A stretch of DNA of 10,828 nt from positions 1 to 10,828 of the forward strand of contig DTXR01000347.1 in the NCBI GenBank assembly GCA_012962365.1, in the 5' to 3' direction. Origin of the DNA: Chromatiaceae bacterium. Its GTDB lineage: Bacteria > Pseudomonadota > Gammaproteobacteria > Chromatiales > Chromatiaceae. A program made the translations under genes and the position numbers. Under the pieces are notes generated by a model, which was not told the DNA's origin, did not search any database, and saw nothing but the letters and a program-made list of their open reading frames with translations. Positions 1-8,718 of the stretch are shown piece after piece. The stretch's first letter is position 1. Every line of letters begins with the position of its first letter.

Positions 1-212
1 AATCCGAAGCGTCTGACAATGAGCTCATCTATCTTCTTGCCGGCGTGGACAAGGCCCGCTTCAAGTGGCAAGTGCTTCCCGGTGACCAGTTGCATCTCGA
101 GGCGACGCTGGTGAAATGCCGGCGCGGAATCTGGGTGTTCAGCACGGAAGCGAGAGTCGGAGACAAACTGGTGGCCAGTGCCGAAATCATGTGTACCGCG
201 AGAGAACTTTGA
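1..212 (+). CDS. fabZ: 3-hydroxyacyl-ACP dehydratase FabZ, C-terminal part (5' end outside window)
   Basis: Partial gene, read in the frame starting at base 3 and ending in TGA at 210-212. About 69 residues are visible. They include LLAGVDKARFKWQVLPGDQL and a tail ending MCTAREL, which match the C-terminal half of FabZ (E. coli has FAGIDEARFK...VPGDQM). FabZ dehydrates 3-hydroxyacyl-ACP in the cytosolic type II fatty-acid synthesis cycle. It competes with LpxA/LpxD for 3-hydroxyacyl-ACP, which fits its place just ahead of lpxA. The catalytic His lies upstream of the window and cannot be checked. The last bases (TTGA) overlap the proposed TTG start of lpxA, suggesting translational coupling. 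Confidence 0.93.
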   Translation, partial: SEASDNELIYLLAGVDKARFKWQVLPGDQLHLEATLVKCRRGIWVFSTEARVGDKLVASAEIMCTAREL

Positions 213-979
213 TCCACCCGTCTGCCATTGTCGATAAAGATGCCCGACTGGGTGAAGAGGTCAGCATTGGCCCGTTCAGCGTCATCGGTCCCGGTGTCGA
301 AATCGGGGACGGTTGTGATATTGCCTCCCATGTGGTGATCCGCTGCAATACACGGCTGGGAAGAAACAACAAGGTATACCAGTACGCATCCGTGGGTGAG
401 GATCCGCAGGACAAGAAATATGCCGGTGAGGAAACCTGGCTGGAAATCGGTGATGACAACGTCATCCGGGAATTCACCACCATTAATCGCGGCACGGCCC
501 AGGACAAAGGCACTACCCGTATAGGCAATGACAACCTGCTCATGGCTTATACCCATGTGGCGCATGATTGCGTCCTTGGCGACCATACTATTCTGGCAAA
601 TGCGGCCTCCCTGGGCGGGCATGTACAGATTCATGACTGGGCTATTCTGGGGGGCTTTTCCATGGTGCATCAATTTACCCGCATCGGGGCACATAGCTTT
701 GCAGCCATGGGCAGTGCCATCGGCAAGGATGTGCCGCCTTTTGTCATGGTGTCGGGAAGTCCCGCAGAACCCCGCAGCATCAACACAGAAGGCCTCAAGC
801 GCAGGGGATTCGATGCGGCGGCGATCAAGGCATTGAAAGATGCCTATCGCATCCTTTATCGCTCCGGTGTTCGACTGGAGGAGGCGCAGCAGCAGATCGA
901 GGTGCTTTGCGGCCAGCAGGAAAAGCTGCGCATCCTTCCTGAATTCCTGCGTAACCCTTCCCGCAGCATTATTCGTTAA
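209..979 (+). CDS. lpxA: UDP-N-acetylglucosamine acyltransferase LpxA
   Basis: First enzyme of lipid A synthesis: it moves a 3-hydroxyacyl chain from ACP to the 3-OH of UDP-GlcNAc in the cytosol. I chose the TTG at 209, giving a 256-residue protein starting MIHPSAIVD, as is usual in the family (E. coli 262 aa). It overlaps the fabZ stop as TTGA and has a GAGAGA stretch at 200-205. An in-frame ATG at 116 would add 31 residues that overlap fabZ and lack LpxA similarity; an in-frame GTG at 191 is a weaker alternative. Hexapeptide (left-handed beta-helix) repeats fill residues 1-190. Catalytic H119 (in HVAHD) corresponds to E. coli H125; H116, H138, H154 and R198 correspond to H122, H144, H160 and R204. 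M167 sits where E. coli has G173, the acyl-chain ruler residue. The C-terminal helical domain follows GLKRRGF. The next gene, lpxB, starts at the base after the TAA stop. Confidence 0.97.
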   Translation: MIHPSAIVDKDARLGEEVSIGPFSVIGPGVEIGDGCDIASHVVIRCNTRLGRNNKVYQYASVGEDPQDKKYAGEETWLEIGDDNVIREFTTINRGTAQDKGTTRIGNDNLLMAYTHVAHDCVLGDHTILANAASLGGHVQIHDWAILGGFSMVHQFTRIGAHSFAAMGSAIGKDVPPFVMVSGSPAEPRSINTEGLKRRGFDAAAIKALKDAYRILYRSGVRLEEAQQQIEVLCGQQEKLRILPEFLRNPSRSIIR

Positions 980-2131
980 ATGCGTATCGGCATCGTCGCA
1001 GCTGAACCTTCTGGAGATCAGCTGGCCGCCGGATTGATGAGCGCATTGCAGGCGCGGCATCCCGATGTCGTGTTCGAGGGGGTTGGCGGACAACAGATGA
1101 CGGCGCAGGGGCTGAACAGCTGGTTTCCTATGGAAAGACTGTCGGTCATGGGGCTGGTGGAGGTGCTGGGACGCCTGCCTGAACTGCTGAAAATGCGCAT
1201 GGCGCTGATGCATCGCTGGCAGCAGCAGCCGCCGGATCTGTTTATTGGCGTCGATGCGCCGGATTTCAATCTCAAGCTGGAAACCGTACTCAAAACGCGG
1301 GGCGTGCCGACAGTACACTATGTCAGCCCCACGGTGTGGGCCTGGCGACAGAAACGTGTGCGCAAGATTCGTGCAGCTGCGGATCTGGTACTGAGTATTT
1401 TTCCCTTCGAGCAGGCGTTTCTGGAGAAGCACGGCATTTCCTGCACCTATGTGGGGCATCCGCTGGCGCATCGCTATCCTTTGCTGCCGGATCAGAAGGC
1501 GGCACGTGAACAGCTTGGCCTGCCCAAAGGAAACCCTGTGCTTGCGGTGCTTCCCGGCAGTCGGAGTGGGGAGATTCATCGCTTGGCGCGGCCTTTTTTG
1601 GAGACGGCTGCTGGCTGTGCCCGGCAGATTCCTGGGTTGAAGGTCGTCACGCCGCTGGCTACGGAAAAAACAGCGGAGGCTTTCCGTCTGGCTTGCGGAC
1701 AATACGCACCGGATCTCGATGTGATGCTGACCCGCAACAACGCGGCTCAGGTGCTCACGGCAGCAGATGTAGTGCTGGTGGCTTCGGGTACCGCGACCTT
1801 CGAAGCCCTGTTGTGCAAGCGGCCCATGGTCGTGGGATACAAGGTCAACCCGCTCACCTACCGCATCATCATGGGATTGGGAATGCTTAAGGTCGAGCAT
1901 GTGGCTATGGCGAATCTTCTTGGCGAAAAGCCACTGGCGCCTGAGTTTATCCAGACTCACTGTGAGTCAGAACATCTGTTGCCCCCCCTGAAGGAATTCT
2001 TCAGGAATATGGAACTGGCGGATCGAATTAAAAAGCATTACACAAAGGTGCATGAATCCCTCATCATGGATACCGATCAACTTGCAGCCGAGGCCGTTTT
2101 GAAATTATGGAAGGAAAAAGCACAGGTCTGA
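980..2131 (+). CDS. lpxB: Lipid-A-disaccharide synthase LpxB
   Basis: A GT19-family glycosyltransferase at the inner face of the cytoplasmic membrane. It joins UDP-2,3-diacylglucosamine to 2,3-diacylglucosamine-1-phosphate to give the lipid A disaccharide. The 383 residues match the usual length (E. coli 382). Visible family signatures are the N-terminal [45 protein letters not shown], the nucleotide-binding [10 protein letters not shown], and a C-terminal [12 protein letters not shown]...PMVVGYK segment. The ATG immediately follows the lpxA stop (TAAATG) with no obvious Shine-Dalgarno sequence, so translation is probably coupled to lpxA. Its last 25 bases overlap the start of rnhB. Confidence 0.97.
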   Translation: MRIGIVAAEPSGDQLAAGLMSALQARHPDVVFEGVGGQQMTAQGLNSWFPMERLSVMGLVEVLGRLPELLKMRMALMHRWQQQPPDLFIGVDAPDFNLKLETVLKTRGVPTVHYVSPTVWAWRQKRVRKIRAAADLVLSIFPFEQAFLEKHGISCTYVGHPLAHRYPLLPDQKAAREQLGLPKGNPVLAVLPGSRSGEIHRLARPFLETAAGCARQIPGLKVVTPLATEKTAEAFRLACGQYAPDLDVMLTRNNAAQVLTAADVVLVASGTATFEALLCKRPMVVGYKVNPLTYRIIMGLGMLKVEHVAMANLLGEKPLAPEFIQTHCESEHLLPPLKEFFRNMELADRIKKHYTKVHESLIMDTDQLAAEAVLKLWKEKAQV

Positions 2132-2688
2132 TTTGTGGTGTGGATGAAGCGGGAAGAGGGCCTCTCGCAGGGCCGGTCGTCGCGGCGGCGGTGATTCTCG
2201 ATCCCGCGAATCCCATCGAGGGGCTGAACGATTCGAAGAAATTGTCGGAAAAGCGTCGGGAGCTGCTCTACACAGAAATTCGTGAAAAGTCGCTGGCCTG
2301 GTGCGTGGGGCGGGCCGAAGTAGCAGAGATCGATACCCTCAACATACTCCAGGCATCCCTGCTGGCCATGCAACGGGCCGTGGCAGGTTTGCCCCTGCAG
2401 CCGGATCATGCTCTGGTGGATGGTAACAGGTTGCCATCACTGGCCTGCAGTGCGGACGCCATCGTAGGCGGGGATGCCAGTGAACCCTGCATCAGTGCCG
2501 CTTCCATTCTCGCCAAGGTGGCCCGCGACCGGGAAATGATCGAGATGGATGCCCTGTATCCCGGGTACGGGCTGGCGCGCCACAAGGGCTATCCAACCAA
2601 AATACATTTGCAGGCCTTGCAGGAAATAGGAATCAGCGAGATACACAGGCGCAGTTTTGGACCGGTTCGCCGCCTGTTGAAGGCGTGA
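2107..2688 (+). CDS. rnhB: Ribonuclease HII
   Basis: RNase HII nicks DNA 5' of embedded ribonucleotides, starting ribonucleotide excision repair, and degrades RNA in RNA-DNA hybrids. The protein is 193 residues, close to E. coli (198). The signature [21 protein letters not shown] is at 11-31. The four acidic catalytic residues are visible: D13 and E14, D105 in LVDGN, and D123 in [13 protein letters not shown]. The C-terminal [13 protein letters not shown] and [10 protein letters not shown] are also typical. The ATG at 2107 lies 25 bases inside lpxB in another frame; no in-frame ATG lies between it and the active-site motif, so this start is favoured. Gene order lpxB-rnhB is common in Gammaproteobacteria, where dnaE often lies close downstream; here soxXA intervenes. 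Confidence 0.96.
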   Translation: MEGKSTGLICGVDEAGRGPLAGPVVAAAVILDPANPIEGLNDSKKLSEKRRELLYTEIREKSLAWCVGRAEVAEIDTLNILQASLLAMQRAVAGLPLQPDHALVDGNRLPSLACSADAIVGGDASEPCISAASILAKVARDREMIEMDALYPGYGLARHKGYPTKIHLQALQEIGISEIHRRSFGPVRRLLKA

Positions 2689-2719
2689 TTTGTATTGGAT
2701 TCCATGAGATAGTCGGGCC

Positions 2720-3208
2720 ATGCCAAACCAGATGCTGCTTTTCGTTTCCTGCCTGGGCAGGATCGCCGTGATTATGTCCGTCCTGTTAGGAGGGTCTTCG
2801 TTGGCTTGTGCGGAATCCTATATTCCGTGGCAGGTGGAAAATCATGCCATACCCGCCGCATTAGGGGGACTGAAAGGCGATCCCCGGCGTGGCCGCCAGA
2901 TAGCTATCGACCGTTCGAAAGGGAACTGTTTGGCCTGCCATCATTTGCCTGTGCCCGAAGAAGAATTTCACGGCACTGTGGGGCCGCCGCTCGAAGGTGT
3001 TGGCCTGCGGCTCAGCGCAGGGCAGATTCGTTTGAGAATCGTGGATGAAAAGCAGGTCAATCCCATGACCATCATGCCCGGCTTCTATCGGGATCCCAGG
3101 TATTTCGATCGTGTGCTGGATGACTATGAAGGAAAGACCATCCTGACCGCCCAGGAAGTCGAGGATATTGTGGCCTATCTGCTCACCCTGCGGGAGGTGT
3201 CCGAATGA
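2720..3208 (+). CDS. soxX: Sulfur-oxidation c-type cytochrome SoxX
   Basis: Monohaem subunit of the periplasmic SoxXA complex, which oxidatively couples thiosulfate to the cysteine of the SoxYZ carrier and receives the electrons. 162 residues. An N-terminal hydrophobic stretch (about 5-29) ending SLACA-ES looks like a Sec signal peptide. One haem site, CLACH, is at 70-74. M119 in TIMPGFYR is the likely distal ligand. The tail ILTAQEVEDIVAYLLTL is characteristic of SoxX. The ATG at 2720 lies 31 bases after rnhB with only a poor ribosome-binding site; in-frame Met codons at residues 5 and 19 are alternatives that would shorten the signal region. Its end overlaps soxA by four bases (ATGA), so the two are co-translated. 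SLAC is a poor lipobox, so I do not call it a lipoprotein. Confidence 0.9.
   Translation: MPNQMLLFVSCLGRIAVIMSVLLGGSSLACAESYIPWQVENHAIPAALGGLKGDPRRGRQIAIDRSKGNCLACHHLPVPEEEFHGTVGPPLEGVGLRLSAGQIRLRIVDEKQVNPMTIMPGFYRDPRYFDRVLDDYEGKTILTAQEVEDIVAYLLTLREVSE
3192..3197 (+). promoter_or_regulatory. Strong ribosome-binding site for soxA
   Basis: GGGAGG lies seven bases before the soxA ATG at 3205, inside the 3' end of soxX. It is the clearest Shine-Dalgarno sequence in the cluster and supports that start in the ATGA overlap. Confidence 0.7.
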
Positions 3209-3963
3209 ACAGGCTGTTTCTGCTGCTGTTTATCGTTGCCAATGCCTCGGCTGAGCAGGGTTTCATGCCCATATCCGGCAGTGAATACCTGTCCGAACAG
3301 GTGCGGGACATGCAGGAGGATGAGTTCGCAAATCCGGCAATGCCGACGGTGGATTATGGTCGCAGTCTGTTTCACAAGGTCAATGACGAAGGACATCGCT
3401 GCTCAGGTTGTCACGGTGAAAACGGCAATAAGCTGAAGCTGGAACGTATCGCGGCCTATCCTGTCTACGACAGGGAGCAGGAGCGTCCCATCACCCTTCA
3501 GAATCAGATCAATATCTGCAGGGAGGAGCGCATGGACGATTTTCCCTATGTCTACGATTGCCGGGAAATGGTGGGGCTGGAAACCTACATGAAATTTCTG
3601 GCGCGGGGACAGATCATCCGCGTACAGACCGACGGCCCCATGACGCCATTCTACCAGGCAGGCAAACAACTCTATCACCGCCGTTTCGGGCAGATGGAAA
3701 TGTCCTGCGCCCATTGCCATGACCAGCATCGGGGCGCCTGGCTGCGGGGGCAGGTGCTGAACCAGGGACAGAGCAACGGCTTTCCTGTTTACCGGCTGTC
3801 CACCAGCCGCGTCACCAGCTTGCACCGGCGCTTCAGCGAGTGTCTGTTTTCTTTCCGGGCAGAGCCCTTTCTGTCGGGTTCCGACGAGTACATAAATTTG
3901 GAGCTCTTTGTCAACGCCAGGGGAAACGGGCTCAGTATCGAAACACCTGCGATCAGGGATTAG
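3205..3963 (+). CDS. soxA: Sulfur-oxidation c-type cytochrome SoxA, dihaem type
   Basis: Catalytic subunit of SoxXA, acting in the periplasm to attach thiosulfate to SoxYZ. 252 residues. A signal peptide, MNRLFLLLFIVANASA, has an A-x-A cleavage site after residue 16. There are two haem attachment motifs, CSGCH (66-70) and CAHCH (168-172), so this is the dihaem form. C213 in FSECLFSFRAEPF is in the position of the cysteine that ligates the active haem and becomes a persulfide. C105 and C119 fit the conserved disulfide pair. QGQSNGFPVYRL and GSDEYINLELFVNARGNGL are SoxA signatures. It is coupled to soxX by a four-base overlap. No soxB, soxYZ, soxCD or soxK is present nearby; those would have to lie elsewhere in the genome. 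Confidence 0.92.
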   Translation: MNRLFLLLFIVANASAEQGFMPISGSEYLSEQVRDMQEDEFANPAMPTVDYGRSLFHKVNDEGHRCSGCHGENGNKLKLERIAAYPVYDREQERPITLQNQINICREERMDDFPYVYDCREMVGLETYMKFLARGQIIRVQTDGPMTPFYQAGKQLYHRRFGQMEMSCAHCHDQHRGAWLRGQVLNQGQSNGFPVYRLSTSRVTSLHRRFSECLFSFRAEPFLSGSDEYINLELFVNARGNGLSIETPAIRD

Positions 3964-4107
3964 CCCGGAAACTGCACCGGATTATCTGAATTCATTGTCA
4001 AACAATGGATTAGGACGGTTTGTGCCTGGTTGCATTTTGCCCATGCATCATTCTCTGCGGATTCCGCTGCAATTTCCGGGTTAGCCATCAACTTCATCCG
4101 GATCCGG

Positions 4108-4116
4108 TGATAGAAT
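4108..4116 (+). promoter_or_regulatory. Candidate extended -10 promoter for dnaE
   Basis: TGATAGAAT matches the extended -10 pattern TGnTATAAT with one mismatch in the hexamer. The region around -35 (TCAACT at 4088-4093, 17 bases upstream) is weak, as is common for extended -10 promoters. Transcription would start near 4123, only a few bases before the dnaE ATG at 4126, and no Shine-Dalgarno sequence is seen. The message could be leaderless or nearly so. The rest of the soxA-dnaE gap (3964-4107) holds no gene; a short GCGG-ATT-CCGC hairpin at 4057-4067 has no T-run. Confidence 0.4.
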
Positions 4117-4125
4117 GATCCGACC

Positions 4126-7100
4126 ATGGAACCCCGTTTCGTACATCTCCACCTGCACACCGAATACTCCATGGTGGACAGCGTGGTGCGCATCAGTCCG
4201 CTTGTGACCGCCCTGTCTGAACAAGGCATGCCGGCGGTGGCCGTTACGGATCAGTTCAATCTCTTTTCTCTGGTCAAGTTTTATCGGGCAACCACGGGAG
4301 CTGGCATCAAGCCCCTGTTTGGGGTGGATCTGCGGCTCCTGAATCCCGAGCAGGTCAATCAGCCGGACCGTCTGCTTTTGCTGGCGCAGAATGAAACCGG
4401 TTATCGCAATCTGAGGGAGCTGGTTTCCCGCGGATATCAGGAAGGACAGCACCTGGGCAAACCCACTCTGAACCGGGAATGGCTGGATGCGGACAGTTGT
4501 CAGGGGCTGATTGCCTTGTCCGGGGGCAGGGACGGGGATGTGGGTCGCGCCCTGCTGGCGGGCAACCAGACACTGGCCAACGAGCTGCTGGATCACTGGC
4601 TGGAGCTCTTTGGCGATCGCTACTACCTGCAGCTTGTGCGCACCGGGCGACCCAATGAGGAAGCCTGCCTGCACGCCAGCGTGGAACTGGCGCAGCAGCG
4701 CCAGGTGCCAGTGGTCGCTACCAACGAAGTGTGTTTCCTCCGGCCGGAAGACTTCGATGCCCATGAAGTGAGAGTGTGCATCAACCAGGGGCGGACCCTC
4801 GATGACCCCCGGCGCCCCAGAGACTACTCGCCGGAGCAGTATTTGCGCAGCGCGGAGGAAATGGCGGAATTGTTCTCCGATATTCCCGAAGCGCTGGAGA
4901 ACAGCGTGGAGATCGCCCGCCGCTGCAATATCGGCATGACTTTCGGCAAGGACTACCTGCCAGACTTCCCGGTGCCGGCAGGGCTGACCATGGATGAGTT
5001 TTTTCGCCAGCTTTCCCAAAAAGGGCTGGAAGAGCGCCTGCAGAAGATTCTTGATACCCAGGCAGATGATTTCAGTGAAAAGCGCAAACCTTATGACGAA
5101 CGGCTGGAGATTGAGCTGGAAGTCATCATTGGCATGGGTTTTCCCGGTTACTTTCTCATCGTTGCCGATTTTATCCAGTGGGCCAAGGACAATGACATCC
5201 CCGTGGGGCCGGGCCGGGGCTCCGGCGCGGGCTCTCTGGTGGCTTATGCCCTGAAGATCACGGATCTGGATCCGCTGGAGCATGAGCTGCTATTCGAGCG
5301 CTTCCTCAATCCCGAACGCGTGTCCATGCCAGATTTCGATATCGACTTCTGCATGGACAGGCGTGACGAGGTCATCGACTATGTGGCGGAGCAGTACGGC
5401 AGGGAGGCGGTGTCCCAGATCATCACCTACGGCTCCATGGCGGCCAAGGCCGTGGTGCGGGACGTGGGCCGGGTGCTAGGTCATCCCTATGGCTTCACCG
5501 ACCGCATCGCCAAGATGGTGCCTTTCGACCTGGGCATCACACTGACCAAGGCGCTGGAAGAAAGCGAGGAGCTGAAGCAGGCCTACCAAGATGACGAGGA
5601 AGTCACCCAGCTCATCGACATGGCGTTGCAGCTGGAAGGGCTGACGCGCAATGCCGGAAAGCATGCCGGGGGCGTGGTGATCGCGCCGGGCAAACTCACG
5701 GATTTCACCGCCCTGTATTGTGAGGCGGATGGCAGCAATCTTGTAACCCAGTTCGACAAGAACGACGTGGAAGCCGTCGGTTTGGTGAAGTTCGATTTCC
5801 TGGGATTGCGCACCCTCACCATCATCGACTGGGCGCTCAAGACCATCAACGGCCTGCGCAAAAAGTCAGGGCTGGAGCCGGTGGATATCAACGCCATTCC
5901 CATGGACGATCCGGCGTCTTTCGCCCTGCTGAAAACGGGCAGAACCACTGCGGTATTCCAGCTCGAATCCAACGGTATGCAGGAGCTGATCCGCAAGCTG
6001 CAACCCGACAATTTCGATGAGATCACCGCCCTGGTGGCCTTGTACCGCCCCGGGCCGCTGGGTACCGGCATGGTGGATGATTTCATTGCCTGCAAGCATG
6101 GACACCAGGAAGCCAAGTATTTGCATCCCAGCCTTGAATCCATTCTCAAACCCACCTATGGCGTGATTCTGTACCAGGAGCAGGTCATGCAGATCGCCCA
6201 GGTACTAGCGGGCTATTCCCTGGGTGGCGCCGATCTGCTGCGCCGAGCCATGGGCAAGAAAAAGCCTGAGGAGATGGAAAAGCAGGGCGAGATTTTCCGC
6301 AAGGGTGCCGTGGAACGGGGTGTCGATGAAGCCTTGGCGACGCAGATCTTCGATCTCATGGCCCATTTTGCGGGCCATGGTTTCAACAAATCACACTCCG
6401 CCGCCTATGCCCTGGTTTCCTACCAGACCCTGTGGCTGAAGACCCATTACCCCGCAGCCTTCATGGCGGCGGTGCTCTCGGCGGATATGGACAATACCGA
6501 CAAGGTGGTTCATCTCATCGAGGAATGCCGGGAGATGAGGCTTGACGTACTGCCTCCCCAGGTCAATCGTTCCGAGTACCGGTTTACGGTAGGGGATGAC
6601 GACCAGGTCATCTACGGGCTGGGAGCCATCAAGGGTGTGGGTGAATCTGCCATCGAAGGCATCATCGAAGCGCGCAGCCATGGCGAGCCATTCCAGGATC
6701 TGTTCGATTTCTGCCGGCGCATCGATTTGCGCAAGTGCAACCGGCGGGTGCTGGAATCCCTGATCAGGGCAGGTGCCCTGGACGAGATGGGCAGCAACCG
6801 CGCCACCCTCATGGTGCAATTGCCCCTGGCCCTGAAGATGGCCGAGCAGCATCATGCCCTGCAGGCCACCGGCCAGAGTGACCTGTTCGGCATGAGCGAA
6901 CCAGAAGCGCCACCCGCCATGGGGATCATTCCCGATGACGTGGCCGACTGGAGTGATGAGCAGCGTTTGCGCGGCGAGAAGGAAACTCTGGGCCTGTTCC
7001 TTACCGGCCATCCCATCGATTTCTACGAGCCGGAACTCGATGGGCTGGTTACCCGCATCGGCAATCTGTCGCTGGATGACAACCAGAAAGGCTATGGAAG

Positions 7101-7665
7101 GGGCAAGGAAGTCACCGTAGCGGGGTTGGTGATGGCGGTGAACAAACGCGCCACCCAGCGCGGCATGATGGCCAGCGTACTGTTGGATGACAAGACTGGC
7201 CGCATCGAACTGACGCTGTTCAACGAGGCGTACGAGTGCTGCAAGGATCTGCTTATCGTGGACAAGGTGCTGGTGGTACAGGGCAAGCTGGTGCATGACG
7301 AATACCGGGGCGGCCTGGGATTGCGGGCAGAAGACGTGAGCAGTTTCGAGGCATTTCGTGAGCAGCGCCTGGCGGCGCTGGATCTGGTGCTGAGCGAACA
7401 ATTCATCCGCAGTCAGAAGTGGACAGCGGTAGATGTACGCAACCAGTTACTGAAACTGCTGGAAGACTTCCGCGGGGGCAGCGTCCCCTTGTGTGTGCGT
7501 TACGAGCGGCAGGATGCTACAGCCCTGATCCGGTTGGGTGAATCATGGCGGGTGAGGCCAACGGATGAGCTCCTGTGTCGCTTGCGGCAGTTGCTGGGTG
7601 AAAATGCCGTGGCCCTGCACTTCGGCGGGAAAACGGTTAATGATTCCATGGCAATTGAGGTATGA
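4126..7665 (+). CDS. dnaE: DNA polymerase III alpha subunit DnaE
   Basis: Catalytic subunit of the replicative DNA polymerase, binding epsilon, tau and the beta clamp. 1179 residues (E. coli 1160). The N-terminal PHP domain begins with HLHLHTEYS at 7-15. The first His pair is kept, but the second motif reads VTDQFNLF where metal-binding PHP domains have TDHGN, so the site is probably degenerate and proofreading left to DnaQ. Palm catalytic aspartates are D403 and D405 in PDFDIDF and D557 in KFDFLG (E. coli D401, D403, D555). RGSGAGSLVAYAL and the finger segment follow the family. QSDLF at 917-921 is a good internal clamp-binding motif. An OB fold lies around 990-1070. The stop is 32 bases before accA. 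Confidence 0.98.
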   Translation: MEPRFVHLHLHTEYSMVDSVVRISPLVTALSEQGMPAVAVTDQFNLFSLVKFYRATTGAGIKPLFGVDLRLLNPEQVNQPDRLLLLAQNETGYRNLRELVSRGYQEGQHLGKPTLNREWLDADSCQGLIALSGGRDGDVGRALLAGNQTLANELLDHWLELFGDRYYLQLVRTGRPNEEACLHASVELAQQRQVPVVATNEVCFLRPEDFDAHEVRVCINQGRTLDDPRRPRDYSPEQYLRSAEEMAELFSDIPEALENSVEIARRCNIGMTFGKDYLPDFPVPAGLTMDEFFRQLSQKGLEERLQKILDTQADDFSEKRKPYDERLEIELEVIIGMGFPGYFLIVADFIQWAKDNDIPVGPGRGSGAGSLVAYALKITDLDPLEHELLFERFLNPERVSMPDFDIDFCMDRRDEVIDYVAEQYGREAVSQIITYGSMAAKAVVRDVGRVLGHPYGFTDRIAKMVPFDLGITLTKALEESEELKQAYQDDEEVTQLIDMALQLEGLTRNAGKHAGGVVIAPGKLTDFTALYCEADGSNLVTQFDKNDVEAVGLVKFDFLGLRTLTIIDWALKTINGLRKKSGLEPVDINAIPMDDPASFALLKTGRTTAVFQLESNGMQELIRKLQPDNFDEITALVALYRPGPLGTGMVDDFIACKHGHQEAKYLHPSLESILKPTYGVILYQEQVMQIAQVLAGYSLGGADLLRRAMGKKKPEEMEKQGEIFRKGAVERGVDEALATQIFDLMAHFAGHGFNKSHSAAYALVSYQTLWLKTHYPAAFMAAVLSADMDNTDKVVHLIEECREMRLDVLPPQVNRSEYRFTVGDDDQVIYGLGAIKGVGESAIEGIIEARSHGEPFQDLFDFCRRIDLRKCNRRVLESLIRAGALDEMGSNRATLMVQLPLALKMAEQHHALQATGQSDLFGMSEPEAPPAMGIIPDDVADWSDEQRLRGEKETLGLFLTGHPIDFYEPELDGLVTRIGNLSLDDNQKGYGRGKEVTVAGLVMAVNKRATQRGMMASVLLDDKTGRIELTLFNEAYECCKDLLIVDKVLVVQGKLVHDEYRGGLGLRAEDVSSFEAFREQRLAALDLVLSEQFIRSQKWTAVDVRNQLLKLLEDFRGGSVPLCVRYERQDATALIRLGESWRVRPTDELLCRLRQLLGENAVALHFGGKTVNDSMAIEV

Positions 7666-7697
7666 TAGGCATCATCTGTAACCCGTGAGCTGCCTCT

Positions 7698-8654
7698 ATG
7701 GATCTCAATTTTCTCGAATTCGAACAACCGATTGCCGAACTTGAAGCCAAGATTGGTGAGTTACGTCTGCTGGGCGATGACGCCGAGATCAACATCCAGG
7801 AAGAAATCGAACGACTGGAAGAAAAGAGCCGCAAGCTCACAGAGTCCCTGTTTTCCGCGTTGAGCCCCTGGCAGATTTCACAGTTGGCGCGCCATCCCCT
7901 GCGCCCGTATACCCTGGATTACATCGAGCGCATCGTGGATGATTTCGAGGGGTTGCATGGTGACCGATCCTTTGCCGATGACCAGTCCATAGTTTCCGGT
8001 ATCGGACGTATCGATGGCCGCCCCGTCATGGTCATCGGCCATCAGAAGGGGAGAGACACCAAGGAAAAGCTCAAGCGCAATTTTGGCATGCCGCGACCGG
8101 AAGGTTATCGTAAAGCGTTGCGCATGATGGAGACGGCCGAGCGTTTCAAGCTGCCCATACTCACCTTCATCGATACACCGGGCGCCTATCCCGGTATCGA
8201 TGCAGAAGAGCGGGGCCAGAGTGAAGCTATCGCCAGGAATCTGCGCGAGATGGCCGGGCTGCACACACCCATCATCGCCACGGTGATAGGCGAGGGCGGC
8301 TCCGGCGGCGCATTGGCCATCGGCGTGGCCGATACGCTCATGATGCTGCAGTATGCAACCTATTCCGTCATTTCCCCCGAAGGTTGTGCCTCCATCCTGT
8401 GGAAGAGTGCGGATAAGGCGTCACAGGCAGCAGAAGCCATGGCCATCACGTCCGACAAGCTCATGGAGCTCGAACTGATCGACAGCGTCGTGCCCGAACC
8501 CCTGGGTGGAGCGCATCGTGATCCAGACGCCATGGCGGCCAACCTCAAGACATCATTGATCGAATCGCTGGATCGGTTACAGGGAAAGTCCCGGGAAGAA
8601 TTACTCGACAACCGCTATCAGCGTCTGATGTCTTATGGCGTGTTCAGTGAATAA
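7698..8654 (+). CDS. accA: Acetyl-CoA carboxylase carboxyltransferase subunit alpha
   Basis: With AccD it forms the carboxyltransferase that moves CO2 from biotin on AccB to acetyl-CoA, making malonyl-CoA for fatty-acid synthesis. 318 residues against 319 in E. coli. It starts [19 protein letters not shown], a family-typical helical N-terminus. The crotonase-like carboxyltransferase core includes [39 protein letters not shown] and [15 protein letters not shown]. The ATG at 7698 has a weak GTGAG upstream. A TATGAT at 7661-7666, overlapping the dnaE stop, is a possible -10, but co-transcription with dnaE is as likely. It is the last gene of the conserved housekeeping cluster; the sequence changes character immediately after it. 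Confidence 0.98.
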   Translation: MDLNFLEFEQPIAELEAKIGELRLLGDDAEINIQEEIERLEEKSRKLTESLFSALSPWQISQLARHPLRPYTLDYIERIVDDFEGLHGDRSFADDQSIVSGIGRIDGRPVMVIGHQKGRDTKEKLKRNFGMPRPEGYRKALRMMETAERFKLPILTFIDTPGAYPGIDAEERGQSEAIARNLREMAGLHTPIIATVIGEGGSGGALAIGVADTLMMLQYATYSVISPEGCASILWKSADKASQAAEAMAITSDKLMELELIDSVVPEPLGGAHRDPDAMAANLKTSLIESLDRLQGKSREELLDNRYQRLMSYGVFSE

Positions 8655-8718
8655 AAAGAGTCCACGTACAGTTTTTGACGGAAGATGCCTGAACAGAGAT
8701 TCACGAACCCACATCGCC

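Noticed and set aside
29..1960. 643-codon open frame on the minus strand opposite fabZ, lpxA and lpxB
   Set aside because: It lies antisense to three clearly recognised genes, has no recognisable domain and has the composition expected of an antisense shadow in GC-rich DNA.
2800..2815. SoxX as a lipoprotein because of SLAC at the end of the signal peptide
   Set aside because: The -3 position relative to the Cys is Ser, not Leu or Val, and a normal A-C-A signal peptidase I site follows.
4081..5283. 400-codon minus-strand open frame opposite the start of dnaE
   Set aside because: Antisense to the PHP and early palm region of dnaE with low-complexity His/Gln-rich translation; no motif seen.
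6391..7401. 336-codon minus-strand open frame opposite the 3' part of dnaE
   Set aside because: Same pattern of His/Gln-rich antisense translation; dnaE codes throughout on the + strand.
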